Source: Actinomycetes bacterium
GTDB lineage: Bacteria; Actinomycetota; Acidimicrobiia; Acidimicrobiales; Acidimicrobiaceae
Reading direction: 5' to 3'
DNA: 5,442 bases
Assembly: GCA_021819725.1 (NCBI GenBank)
Contig: JAKAQR010000100.1
Coordinates: 1-5,442, forward strand
Below, piece by piece: positions 1 to 5,406 of this stretch. Within the stretch, counting starts at the first letter, position 1, and each line of letters begins with the position of its first letter. A program made the translations under genes and the position numbers. The notes below the pieces were generated by a model that ran no database searches, was not told the DNA's origin, and worked only from the letters and a program-made list of their open reading frames with translations.

Positions 1-170
1 TTTACAGGTTGACCTCCAAGTATGTTGCGCACGTCTGACTCATCGAAGTATCGATGCCCGCTTGGTAGGCGTTTTGGGGTGATTTTGCCTTCTTGCTCCC
101 AACGTCGGATAGTACCAGGGCTGTGCCCCAACCTCTTTGCGAATTCACCTATGCTGTAGGTATTGCCCAT
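1..170 (-). CDS. Probable IS607-family transposase (serine recombinase), N-terminal part, cut by window edge
   Basis: The 56 visible residues form a MerR/excisionase-type winged helix-turn-helix. They start MGNTYSIGEFAKRLG, continue with a recognition helix around residues 18-28 (PGTIRRWEQEG), and then a wing with the PSGHRYF motif at residues 36-42, ending near ILGG (50-53). The pattern YSIGEFAK - TIRRWE.EGK - P.R...GHRY is what I know from the N-terminus of IS607-type TnpA, where this domain precedes a small serine recombinase catalytic domain. That catalytic part would lie beyond position 1 and is not visible. IS607 elements lack terminal inverted repeats and insert at GG dinucleotides, and often carry tnpB downstream. 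There is no clear ribosome binding site; another in-frame ATG lies at 186-188, six codons upstream. The alternative is a stand-alone MerR-like or excisionase-like regulator. Confidence 0.65.
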   Translation of the reverse strand, partial: MGNTYSIGEFAKRLGHSPGTIRRWEQEGKITPKRLPSGHRYFDESDVRNILGGQPV

Positions 171-178
171 TACGATAA

Positions 179-217
179 TGTGTAGCATTTACCGAACAGA
201 AACGTGTCAACTGTTTC
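179..217 (-). promoter_or_regulatory. Candidate promoter and hairpin upstream of the IS607-like recombinase
   Basis: A perfect -35 hexamer TTGACA lies on the minus strand at 205-210. The -10 is poor: GCTACA at 181-186 gives an 18-bp spacer, and TACACA at 179-184 gives 20 bp. The -35 lies in the loop of a short inverted repeat, GAAAC at 199-203 and GTTTC at 213-217. A second short palindrome, GCTCC-GA-GGAGC, lies at 220-231, between this site and the gabD stop. These could be the end-binding sites of the element or simply promoter and terminator pieces. Only the -35 match is strong. Confidence 0.3.
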
Positions 218-237
218 ATGCTCCGAGGAGCCAGGGT

Positions 238-1707
238 TCAGCTCAGATTCAACGCCGCATACTTGACATCGAGATACTCATCAATCCCTTCGAAACCACC
301 CTCTCGGCCGAACCCTGAGTGCTTGACACCGCCAAAGGGAGCCGCTGCATTCGACACAAGCCCTTGGTTGACGCCAACCATCCCGGACTGCAAGGCGTCG
401 ATCGCCTGATGGACGCGCCGGAACGACTCCGTGAAAATATACGAAACCAGCCCATAGTTCGTATCGTTGGCGGCTGCGTAGGCTTCGTCATCATCATCAA
501 AGGTGTAGATCGGTGCGACCGGACCGAAGATCTCCTCGCGAAAGATACGCGCACTCCGTGGCACCCCAGCAATCACCGTCGGAGCGTAGAAGTAACCGTG
601 ATCGCCTACGCGACTGCCACCGGTGAGAACCTTTGCTCCCGCGGCGGTCGCATCCGCTAAGAGGCCCGAGACCTTGGACAATGCATCCTGATCGATCAGG
701 GGGCCGACTTGCGCGCCCGGGGTGGTGCCGCGCGCCACCTTCATGTTGGCCAGCTCCTCTGCCAGGCGCTCGGAGAAGACATCAGCGAGTTCTCTATGCA
801 CGAGAATTCGATTTGCACTGGTGCAGGCCTCACCACCGTTACGCATTTTGGCAAAGATGGCTCCAGGGATGGCCTTATCAAGGTCGGCATCCGAGAACAC
901 GATCAACGGCGCGTTGCCCCCCAGCTCCATCGAAAGGCGGAGCAAATTTGTCGAGGACTTGTGCATCAACAGCTTGCCAACCTCAGTTGACCCGGTGAAC
1001 GAAAGCTTGCGTAACCGGGAGTCCTCGATCAACCGATCCGTCACCTCGCCCGGCTGCGAGGTGGTGACGATATTGAGCACGCCCGCGGGCAGCCCCGCCT
1101 CTGCCAGGATCGACCCCAATGCAAGCGAACACAGCGGCGTCTGCTCTGCAGGCTTCAGGATGACCGTACAGCCCGCCGCCAACGCCGGTCCTATCTTGCG
1201 CGTACCCATAGCGAGGGGAAAATTCCATGGCGTGATGAGATAGCTCGGACCAACTGGAGACCTCGACGTGAGCACCTTGGTGAGCCCGTCAGGAGACCGG
1301 TAATACTCCCCCTTGATTCGCACCGCCTCCTCGGCGAACCACCTAAAGAACTCAGCCGCATAAGCGACCTCTCCTTTAGACTCCGCCACTGGTTTACCCA
1401 TCTCGAGCGTCATCAACAACGCGAGATCATCCTGCTGAGCCATGATCTTTTCGAACGCACTGCGAAGAATTTCAGCACGATAGCGCGGAGCAGTCGCAGC
1501 CCAGCTCGCCTGCGCATGAGCGGCAGCGTCCAGCGCGTCGATGGCATCTTCAGGGCCAGCGTCCGCTACCGAGGCAATGACCTCTCCTGTTGCCGGATCC
1601 TCGACCTCAAACTCCTTGCCAGTACGCGCATGACGCCACTCTCCGCCGATCCAGAGCCCGGTGGGGACTCCTGCAATAACCCGTGCTTCCTCCGCATTGA
1701 TCGTCAT
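238..1707 (-). CDS. gabD: NAD(P)-dependent succinate-semialdehyde dehydrogenase-type aldehyde dehydrogenase
   Basis: This is a complete 489-residue aldehyde dehydrogenase, the usual length for GabD. The Rossmann and active-site motifs are in order: TPWNFP at 159-164 with the oxyanion Asn162, LKPAEQT at 184-190 with Lys185 for cofactor binding, FTGSTEVG at 237-244, ELGG at 261-264 with general base Glu261, GGEACTSANR at 291-300 with nucleophile Cys295, and EEIFGP at 391-396. The C-terminus, with APFGGVKHSGFGREGG then GIDEYLDVKY, is typical of succinate-semialdehyde dehydrogenases, which oxidise succinate semialdehyde to succinate in the cytoplasm at the end of the GABA shunt. The reading frame stays open 64 codons upstream, but that part has no dehydrogenase similarity. 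The start at 1707 has an AAAGGAG site five bases before it. No gabT or transporter is next to it, so glutarate-semialdehyde or another semialdehyde is possible. Cofactor preference cannot be read from the sequence. The residue two after the nucleophile is Ser297, not the Cys seen in redox-switched homologues. Confidence 0.85.
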   Translation of the reverse strand: MTINAEEARVIAGVPTGLWIGGEWRHARTGKEFEVEDPATGEVIASVADAGPEDAIDALDAAAHAQASWAATAPRYRAEILRSAFEKIMAQQDDLALLMTLEMGKPVAESKGEVAYAAEFFRWFAEEAVRIKGEYYRSPDGLTKVLTSRSPVGPSYLITPWNFPLAMGTRKIGPALAAGCTVILKPAEQTPLCSLALGSILAEAGLPAGVLNIVTTSQPGEVTDRLIEDSRLRKLSFTGSTEVGKLLMHKSSTNLLRLSMELGGNAPLIVFSDADLDKAIPGAIFAKMRNGGEACTSANRILVHRELADVFSERLAEELANMKVARGTTPGAQVGPLIDQDALSKVSGLLADATAAGAKVLTGGSRVGDHGYFYAPTVIAGVPRSARIFREEIFGPVAPIYTFDDDDEAYAAANDTNYGLVSYIFTESFRRVHQAIDALQSGMVGVNQGLVSNAAAPFGGVKHSGFGREGGFEGIDEYLDVKYAALNLS

Positions 1708-2032
1708 CTTCGCTCCTTTTACCTGGTTCAATCCAGCAGGACTCACGAACCACCACCTGGTCACCAACCGACACAGGCGATATGCTGAACCTGCCCTGTA
1801 CCTTACCCTAGTAGACCCGAGGTCACGCCAACCGATCGGTACCGGGGCTCGCGTCGCACCCGACCAAGTCGAGAGTGCCGACTCACCCCTCTGACGCAAG
1901 GCTGGTCATCAACACACGCACCCACCACGGCTGGTCAGCGAACACCGGCTCTCCGCATCATCACGCGAGCGCATTCACCAGCAGATGCCGAGCAAAGGAG
2001 GCCTTCAACCCGTACCAAAGTGCTAAACCGGC
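1708..2032. other. Gene-free spacer upstream of gabD
   Basis: These 325 bases contain no convincing gene. Short open frames here lack both a ribosome binding site and protein-like composition. For the minus strand there are only weak promoter hints: TTGGCG at 1826-1831 as a -35, with TAGGGT at 1805-1810 (15-bp spacer) or TAAGGT at 1800-1805 (20-bp spacer), neither well spaced. The motif TGACCAG (minus strand) occurs at 1757-1763, 1902-1908 and 1931-1937. The last two extend to TGACCAGCC and are 29 bp apart. They could be sites for a regulator of gabD, or chance. The low-coordinate end holds the gabD ribosome binding site; the high-coordinate end holds the inverted repeats after the small membrane protein gene. 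Confidence 0.5.
1713..1719 (-). promoter_or_regulatory. Ribosome binding site fixing the gabD start
   Basis: The minus strand reads AAAGGAG, followed by CGAAG and ATG, so spacing is five bases. This picks the ATG at 1705-1707 over upstream in-frame starts as far as 1899, which would add 64 residues without family similarity. Confidence 0.75.
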
Positions 2033-2048
2033 CTAAGCCGCGGCATCT
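1983..2048 (-). terminator. Nested inverted repeats at the 3' end of the small membrane protein gene, possible terminator
   Basis: AGATGCCG at 1983-1990 is perfectly complementary to CGGCATCT at 2041-2048. Inside this pair, AGGCC at 1999-2003 matches GGCCT at 2030-2034. The upper arm covers the last codons of the 61-residue membrane protein, and its stop codon lies inside the structure. No T-run follows, so it would be a U-less terminator of the sort proposed for actinobacteria, or an mRNA-protecting 3' structure. The 50-base distance between the outer arms is long, so confidence is low. Confidence 0.35.
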
Positions 2049-2218
2049 CTACTGTGCCTGTTGCGACCACGGCGCACCAAGCCGATGACCACGGCGAGGA
2101 CGATCACCACAATGACGATGGTCGAAATGATCGAGATCAACTTGAGAACAAAGGAGATCAATGCAAAAGCGATGATCACCCCTAGGATCCCTAGGACTAC
2201 TTTGATGATGCTGCTCAT
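2033..2218 (-). CDS. Small membrane protein of unknown function (61 aa)
   Basis: I do not recognise a family. The protein is nearly all Ile, Val and Leu from residue 4 to 48. It can be read as two membrane segments, about 4-23 and 27-48, separated by a short Lys-containing turn near 26 (FVLKLIS). A basic hydrophilic tail follows, RRGRNRHSRD at 49-58, which by the positive-inside rule should be cytoplasmic, giving a two-pass hairpin. There is no cysteine and no signal-peptide cleavage site. The gene looks real because a perfect AGGAGG (2224-2229) sits five bases before the ATG and the reading frame has coherent membrane-protein composition. It follows the ABC permease gene by 113 bp on the same strand and has a possible promoter of its own, so it may or may not belong to that operon. 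An accessory role for the transporter is only a guess from position. Confidence 0.7.
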   Translation of the reverse strand: MSSIIKVVLGILGVIIAFALISFVLKLISIISTIVIVVIVLAVVIGLVRRGRNRHSRDAAA

Positions 2219-2239
2219 GGCAACCTCCTCTCGCCTACC

Positions 2240-2269
2240 ATCCTAGTCCATGAGGCCTCTGGATCCCAA
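2240..2269 (-). promoter_or_regulatory. Candidate promoter of the small membrane protein gene
   Basis: The minus strand has TTGGGA at 2264-2269 and TAGGAT at 2240-2245 with an 18-bp spacer, each matching four of six sigma-70 consensus bases. A start near 2233 would give a leader of roughly 15 bases containing the AGGAGG site. The promoter overlaps the hairpin at 2254-2273, so at most one of the two roles may be real. Confidence 0.3.
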
Positions 2270-2273
2270 GGCC
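2254..2273 (-). terminator. Hairpin after the ABC permease gene, possible U-less terminator
   Basis: The sequence folds into an eight-pair stem with one bulged base: GGCCT (2254-2258) pairs with AGGCC (2269-2273), and TGG (2260-2262) with CCA (2266-2268), leaving a three-base loop. It lies about 60 bp after the permease stop and before the small membrane protein gene. No T-tract follows on either strand, so termination is uncertain. It could also attenuate or stabilise a read-through transcript. Confidence 0.4.
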
Positions 2274-2331
2274 ACCCATCCCGGTCTACCACGATCCTCT
2301 CAGCCTCAATGAAGATGGATCGAACTCTACG

Positions 2332-3135
2332 TTAGGCGGTGATGTCCCGCTGAGAGAAGTTGAACACCGCCAAGAGATAGAAAACCGCCATCCAACCCAG
2401 CTGTTCGAGTAGATCCTTATAGATCGGTCCAGTCAACACCGGAGACCGGAAGATGTTGATGAAGGCACTCCAGTAGTTCGAGAGAAGGATCGGGCGGATC
2501 TTCTCGAGTTGAGGTATGGCATCAAGAACCTCAGAGGCGATCGCCACCGTCACTGCAATCGAAGTGGCAGCCAACGAAGAGGACGTGAAGGTAGAGACCG
2601 CAATACCGACCATAGTCACCGAAAAGATCGATGCACCCACGACGAGCGCTGCGAGCAGGGCCTCAATCACACCGTGAACGAACGATATCGACAAACCTGA
2701 GAGCGTTACCACTTGGTGGTGAGGGAAAAGGATCGAGCCTGCCCCAAGTCCGACGGCCGCAATCACCAAACTCAACGCCAAGGTATAGACGAGGGCGGCC
2801 ACGATCTTCGCATGAATGATCCTTGACCGAGAGACGCGGCGAACAAGCAGGTAACGCAGCGATCCGTTCGCCGCATCACCAGCCACCGAATCTCCGGCGA
2901 TAATGGAGGCGGCCAGCGGCAGGATGAGCGTCTCCATCGATGCAAGTGCGGCCAATGGAAGAAAGATCGCGTTCTGGGTGATCTCGGCGAAGAAAGCAGG
3001 CCCACCACCTCTAGGCCCACCATGGCTCGCAAACCGCACGACAACCCCGAGCAAAATCGGAACGAGCGCAATCAGTCCTAGAATGATCAGGTTTCGAGGC
3101 CGACGAAAGATACGCTTGAGCTCCTCAACGAACAT
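2332..3135 (-). CDS. ABC-2 type transporter permease
   Basis: This 267-residue integral membrane protein is the membrane partner of the adjacent ATPase. About six membrane segments can be seen: 16-35, 55-80, 107-135, 153-180, 183-206 and 243-260. Before the first is a basic stretch (FRRPRN, 10-15), typical of a cytoplasmic N-terminus. The conserved ABC-2 loop after segment two is present: AGDSVAGDAANGSLRYLL (80-97), followed by RRVSRSRIIHAK (99-110), equivalent to the family pattern E/D...GTLR.LL..PVSR..LL..K that contacts the ATPase. A Gly/Pro-rich extracellular loop lies at 39-46. The start at 3135 has GGAGGG five bases upstream (3141-3146) and overlaps the ATPase gene by 11 bp, implying translational coupling. 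An earlier in-frame ATG at 3174 would add 13 residues inside the ATPase gene and lacks such a site. The protein probably works as a homodimer, since no second permease is visible. The exported substrate is unknown. Confidence 0.85.
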   Translation of the reverse strand: MFVEELKRIFRRPRNLIILGLIALVPILLGVVVRFASHGGPRGGGPAFFAEITQNAIFLPLAALASMETLILPLAASIIAGDSVAGDAANGSLRYLLVRRVSRSRIIHAKIVAALVYTLALSLVIAAVGLGAGSILFPHHQVVTLSGLSISFVHGVIEALLAALVVGASIFSVTMVGIAVSTFTSSSLAATSIAVTVAIASEVLDAIPQLEKIRPILLSNYWSAFINIFRSPVLTGPIYKDLLEQLGWMAVFYLLAVFNFSQRDITA

Positions 3136-4036
3136 CAAAGCCCTCCCCAACCTCAGCAATGAAGATGTCCTCAAGGCTCGGGGTTATCCATGAAAACTCG
3201 CTCACCTCGATACCGTCGGCGAGCAGCGATTTGAGCAGCTGGGGACCGTCCTTGGGATCACAATCCACCAACACACTGGAGCCTTCGCTCCTGGCCGAAG
3301 GACCCATCAGCGCGCGTAGTCGCCCAATCGGGCTACCCACGACTCGTAGCCGCTGAGGGTAGCCGCTACGGAGTTCACCAAGTTCGCCCGTCTTGATGAG
3401 GCGGCCCTGGGACATGAAGGCCACATGAGAACAGATCTGTTCAGCCTCAGACAATAGGTGTGTCGAGATGAACACGGTCTTACCCAGAGATGCAAGTTCG
3501 CCGATGAGACGGCGAACCTCCCTCATACCACTCGGATCAAGGCCGTTCGTGGGCTCGTCCAGGATATAAAGATCCCGATCCCCCAACAACGCCTGGGCAA
3601 GCCCAAGGCGCTGGCGCATCCCGAGTGAGTACCTACCCACGGGTTTATCCATAACCATCTCAAGTCCAACCGCTTCAAGCGCATGGGCTATCAATGGAGC
3701 CCTACCACGACGATGAACCCCTTCCGCTGCCAGGAAACGGTCGAGGTTCTGGCGTGCGCTGAGGTACGGGACATACCCGGGGCCCTCGATGAAGGATCCC
3801 ACCCGCGGTAGGACACGGTGGAGCCGTGAACTCTTGTGTTCACCAAGCAGGGAAAAACTCCCCGCATCCGGGTAGATGAGACCAACAATGATGCGAATCG
3901 TCGTAGTCTTTCCCGCACCATTGGGACCCAAAAACCCAAAAACCGAACCCTGGCTGACCGAAAACGATACCCCATCCACCGCTCGCTGAGCGCCCAAACG
4001 CTTGGTCAGGCCATCCACCTCGATGACGCTAGTCAC
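3125..4036 (-). CDS. ABC transporter ATP-binding protein, BcrA/LanF-like
   Basis: This 303-residue cytoplasmic ATPase powers the permease encoded next to it. All nucleotide-binding motifs are intact: Walker A GPNGAGKT at 37-44, signature YSLGMRQRL at 136-144, Walker B DLYILDEP at 155-162 with catalytic Glu161, D-loop NGLDP at 164-168 and switch His193 in STHLLSEAE. The Q-loop position reads SFIEGPGYVPYLSARQNL (81-98), with Glu84 where most families have Gln. That E-loop form is known from BcrA (bacitracin resistance) and LanF (lantibiotic self-protection) ATPases. Residues from about 220 to 303 form the C-terminal extension common in this group. The start is a GTG without a good ribosome binding site; no ATG or GTG lies upstream in frame, and another GTG six codons in would remove the first beta strand. 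It begins 35 bp after the LolA-like gene and overlaps the permease by 11 bp. Export of an antimicrobial peptide, lipid or envelope component is inference. Confidence 0.9.
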   Translation of the reverse strand: MTSVIEVDGLTKRLGAQRAVDGVSFSVSQGSVFGFLGPNGAGKTTTIRIIVGLIYPDAGSFSLLGEHKSSRLHRVLPRVGSFIEGPGYVPYLSARQNLDRFLAAEGVHRRGRAPLIAHALEAVGLEMVMDKPVGRYSLGMRQRLGLAQALLGDRDLYILDEPTNGLDPSGMREVRRLIGELASLGKTVFISTHLLSEAEQICSHVAFMSQGRLIKTGELGELRSGYPQRLRVVGSPIGRLRALMGPSARSEGSSVLVDCDPKDGPQLLKSLLADGIEVSEFSWITPSLEDIFIAEVGEGFDVR

Positions 4037-4071
4037 TGAGCGCGTTTCATCGGGATTGCGTGCGGCCTCGC

Positions 4072-5136
4072 CTAGAGCCCAAGCGCATTAGCATCGCTCT
4101 CCAAGACGGATGCCCGTACCGCTCCAGCCAGGGTCGAACCATTCGGTAGGACCAGTAGGTTGACCAGCTCGGTGTGGATCAAGCTCGCAGTCTCGCCGTT
4201 TGCCAGCGCCACCGGTGTCTCGAGATTCCTGACGATCCCCTTGGACCCTAGCGCGGAATCGAGTCTTGCGAGTACACCTTTGGGCAGCTCAAACACCGTC
4301 TGCCAACCTGCACCCAAGACAGCTGGCCTCGGTGCGCTAGCGCCCATCGGGTCAAACAACGTCTGCAGCTGGGTGGCCGTAACCAACTTGACCGTCGCAT
4401 TGGCAGGCGGCGCAAAATTGAAGTTCGTGACTGATGGGTCGGTGAAGCTGATGGACTGGTAGCCCATGGAGAGCACCGGACTCGAGGAGTACACGGAATA
4501 CACCGAAACACTCAGAACGTGATAATTCTTGGCGTCTACCAAGATCCTCACCGAGGAGATGGAAGAGCCAGACTGACGAGGAGCCAACACCAGGGTATAC
4601 GCAGCATGACCTGCAACATAGGTATTCGACCCAACCGTCACTCTCGAAGTGGGTGCGAGGTGTTCCACCAACGAATCCGCGACCTCCGTTGGGTTCGCGG
4701 TATGAGCAAAACTCCGCGACCGCGTTGGTGAGAAGATGAGATGATCAGCGGTCGAGTTCGACGAACTCCACAGCCAAGCGCCGGTGCTCGTCACGTACAG
4801 ATCACGCTCCGACTGTGTGTTCACCATTTGCAAGCGCAGGTCCGGACCCGCACCCCGATACACCATGACCTGAGACGTGCCCTCCGGCACGGCAATTCCC
4901 TGTCCGACGCTAGAGAGCAGCGAGGCATCGGAGCCAAGTATGTTCGAGGTGACCTGCAGCTGTCCTGAATACTGCACTGGAGCAGCGCCGAGAACCGCCG
5001 CGATCAACTGCGACGCCGACATAGGCTGTAGTAGCGGCGTCTGGGCATTCGCGAGCGCCGGTGTCAATGACGCAGCACCCAACGCCACCGCGGCACCGAC
5101 CAGAGGGATCCCAAACCGATACTTCCAACGCGTCAT
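4072..5136 (-). CDS. Exported LolA/RseB-like protein associated with an ABC transporter
   Basis: This is a 354-residue secreted protein. The signal peptide is clear: basic MTRWKYR, a hydrophobic core around 8-24, and ALANA followed by Q32, so cleavage is expected after Ala31. There is no lipobox and no cysteine anywhere. The mature part resembles the actinobacterial LolA-like/RseB-like proteins (beta-rich lipoprotein-carrier fold): SASQLIAAV (40-48) and SGQL (57-60) at the beginning, an ADLYVTSTGAWLWSS-type hairpin around 111-125 followed by ADHLIF (130-135), VAGHAAYTLVLAPR (174-187) with VRILVDAKNYHVLSVSVY (196-213), then FNFAPPANATVK (239-250). A C-terminal region begins at GAGWQTVFELP (275-285) and ends with a strand-rich stretch, 317-342. 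In Gram-negative bacteria this fold binds acyl chains; here there is no outer membrane, so a role as an envelope lipid or stress sensor is inference. It is the first gene of a unit with the ABC ATPase and permease. The start at 5136 is chosen by its AAGGAG site; ATG at 5142 has the site touching it. Confidence 0.75.
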   Translation of the reverse strand: MTRWKYRFGIPLVGAAVALGAASLTPALANAQTPLLQPMSASQLIAAVLGAAPVQYSGQLQVTSNILGSDASLLSSVGQGIAVPEGTSQVMVYRGAGPDLRLQMVNTQSERDLYVTSTGAWLWSSSNSTADHLIFSPTRSRSFAHTANPTEVADSLVEHLAPTSRVTVGSNTYVAGHAAYTLVLAPRQSGSSISSVRILVDAKNYHVLSVSVYSVYSSSPVLSMGYQSISFTDPSVTNFNFAPPANATVKLVTATQLQTLFDPMGASAPRPAVLGAGWQTVFELPKGVLARLDSALGSKGIVRNLETPVALANGETASLIHTELVNLLVLPNGSTLAGAVRASVLESDANALGL

Positions 5137-5142
5137 TCTCAT

Positions 5143-5148
5143 CTCCTT
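5143..5148 (-). promoter_or_regulatory. Ribosome binding site fixing the LolA-like start
   Basis: AAGGAG on the minus strand is six bases before the ATG at 5134-5136. The ATG at 5140-5142 directly abuts it, and the ATG at 5187 has no such site and would place a long hydrophilic stretch before the signal peptide. Confidence 0.7.
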
Positions 5149-5188
5149 CAACCACTCGGCTCGACCGCTGTGCCTGCGCCAACTCAAT

Positions 5189-5210
5189 GGCCCACGGCGC
5201 CTCTTGGGCC
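5189..5210 (-). promoter_or_regulatory. Leader hairpin in the 5' untranslated region of the LolA-ABC operon
   Basis: GGCCCA at 5189-5194 and TGGGCC at 5205-5210 are perfect complements around a ten-base loop that itself contains the palindrome GGCGCC. If transcription starts at about 5223, the hairpin lies in the first 35 bases of the mRNA. It could stabilise the transcript or attenuate it; no T-run follows. Confidence 0.35.
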
Positions 5211-5229
5211 GCTCCCCTTGTTGGCTCCA

Positions 5230-5258
5230 ATTCTAGCGTTACTGCCTTGGGACTTTCA
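5230..5258 (-). promoter_or_regulatory. Candidate promoter of the LolA-ABC operon
   Basis: A good -10, TAGAAT (five of six consensus bases), lies on the minus strand at 5230-5235. Seventeen bases upstream, the -35 position (5253-5258) reads TGAAAG, which is poor. Transcription from about 5223 would leave a leader near 87 bases before the ATG. A weak -35 together with nearby repeated boxes fits an activator-dependent promoter, but this is inference. Confidence 0.45.
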
Positions 5259-5374
5259 TAGCGTTTGCTGAGAGCGTTCGACCGTGCCCTTACCTGGCTA
5301 GGCCTGCACCAGTTAACGCACGCATGTACCATGAGAGACTCCGTGACCTTAGGTGAGTTGGCGCTGTCTCAACA

Positions 5375-5380
5375 TATACA
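5375..5380 (+). promoter_or_regulatory. Possible -10 element for a divergent plus-strand gene
   Basis: TATACA matches four of six -10 consensus bases and lies in a short AT-rich patch. No -35 of the TTGACA kind is found at 16-18 bp. A start near 5387 would lie 20 bases before the ATG at 5407. Confidence 0.25.
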
Positions 5381-5406
5381 CCCGCAGACGACATAGGACA
5401 GGCAAG

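Noticed and set aside
722..1243. Long plus-strand open frame (173 aa) opposite gabD
   Set aside because: It is antisense to a well-conserved dehydrogenase, with composition of a complementary-strand shadow and no recognisable motif.
1661..1894. Plus-strand open frame in the spacer upstream of gabD
   Set aside because: It overlaps the gabD start antisense, has no ribosome binding site and shows no domain.
1708..1899. 64-residue N-terminal extension of the aldehyde dehydrogenase reading frame
   Set aside because: It has no dehydrogenase similarity, is Arg/Trp-rich as translated non-coding GC-rich DNA often is, and the AAAGGAG site at 1713-1719 fixes the start at 1707.
5137..5187. Upstream start of the LolA-like gene adding 17 residues
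   Set aside because: The extension is hydrophilic and would bury the signal peptide; AAGGAG at 5143-5148 points to the ATG at 5136.
4910..5332. 140-residue minus-strand open frame overlapping the start of the LolA-like gene
   Set aside because: It runs in another frame through the signal peptide and promoter region, has no ribosome binding site and no coherent protein features.
5323..5394. Short plus-strand frames beginning at the ATGs near 5324 and 5331
   Set aside because: They stop after 10 to 21 codons and lack ribosome binding sites.
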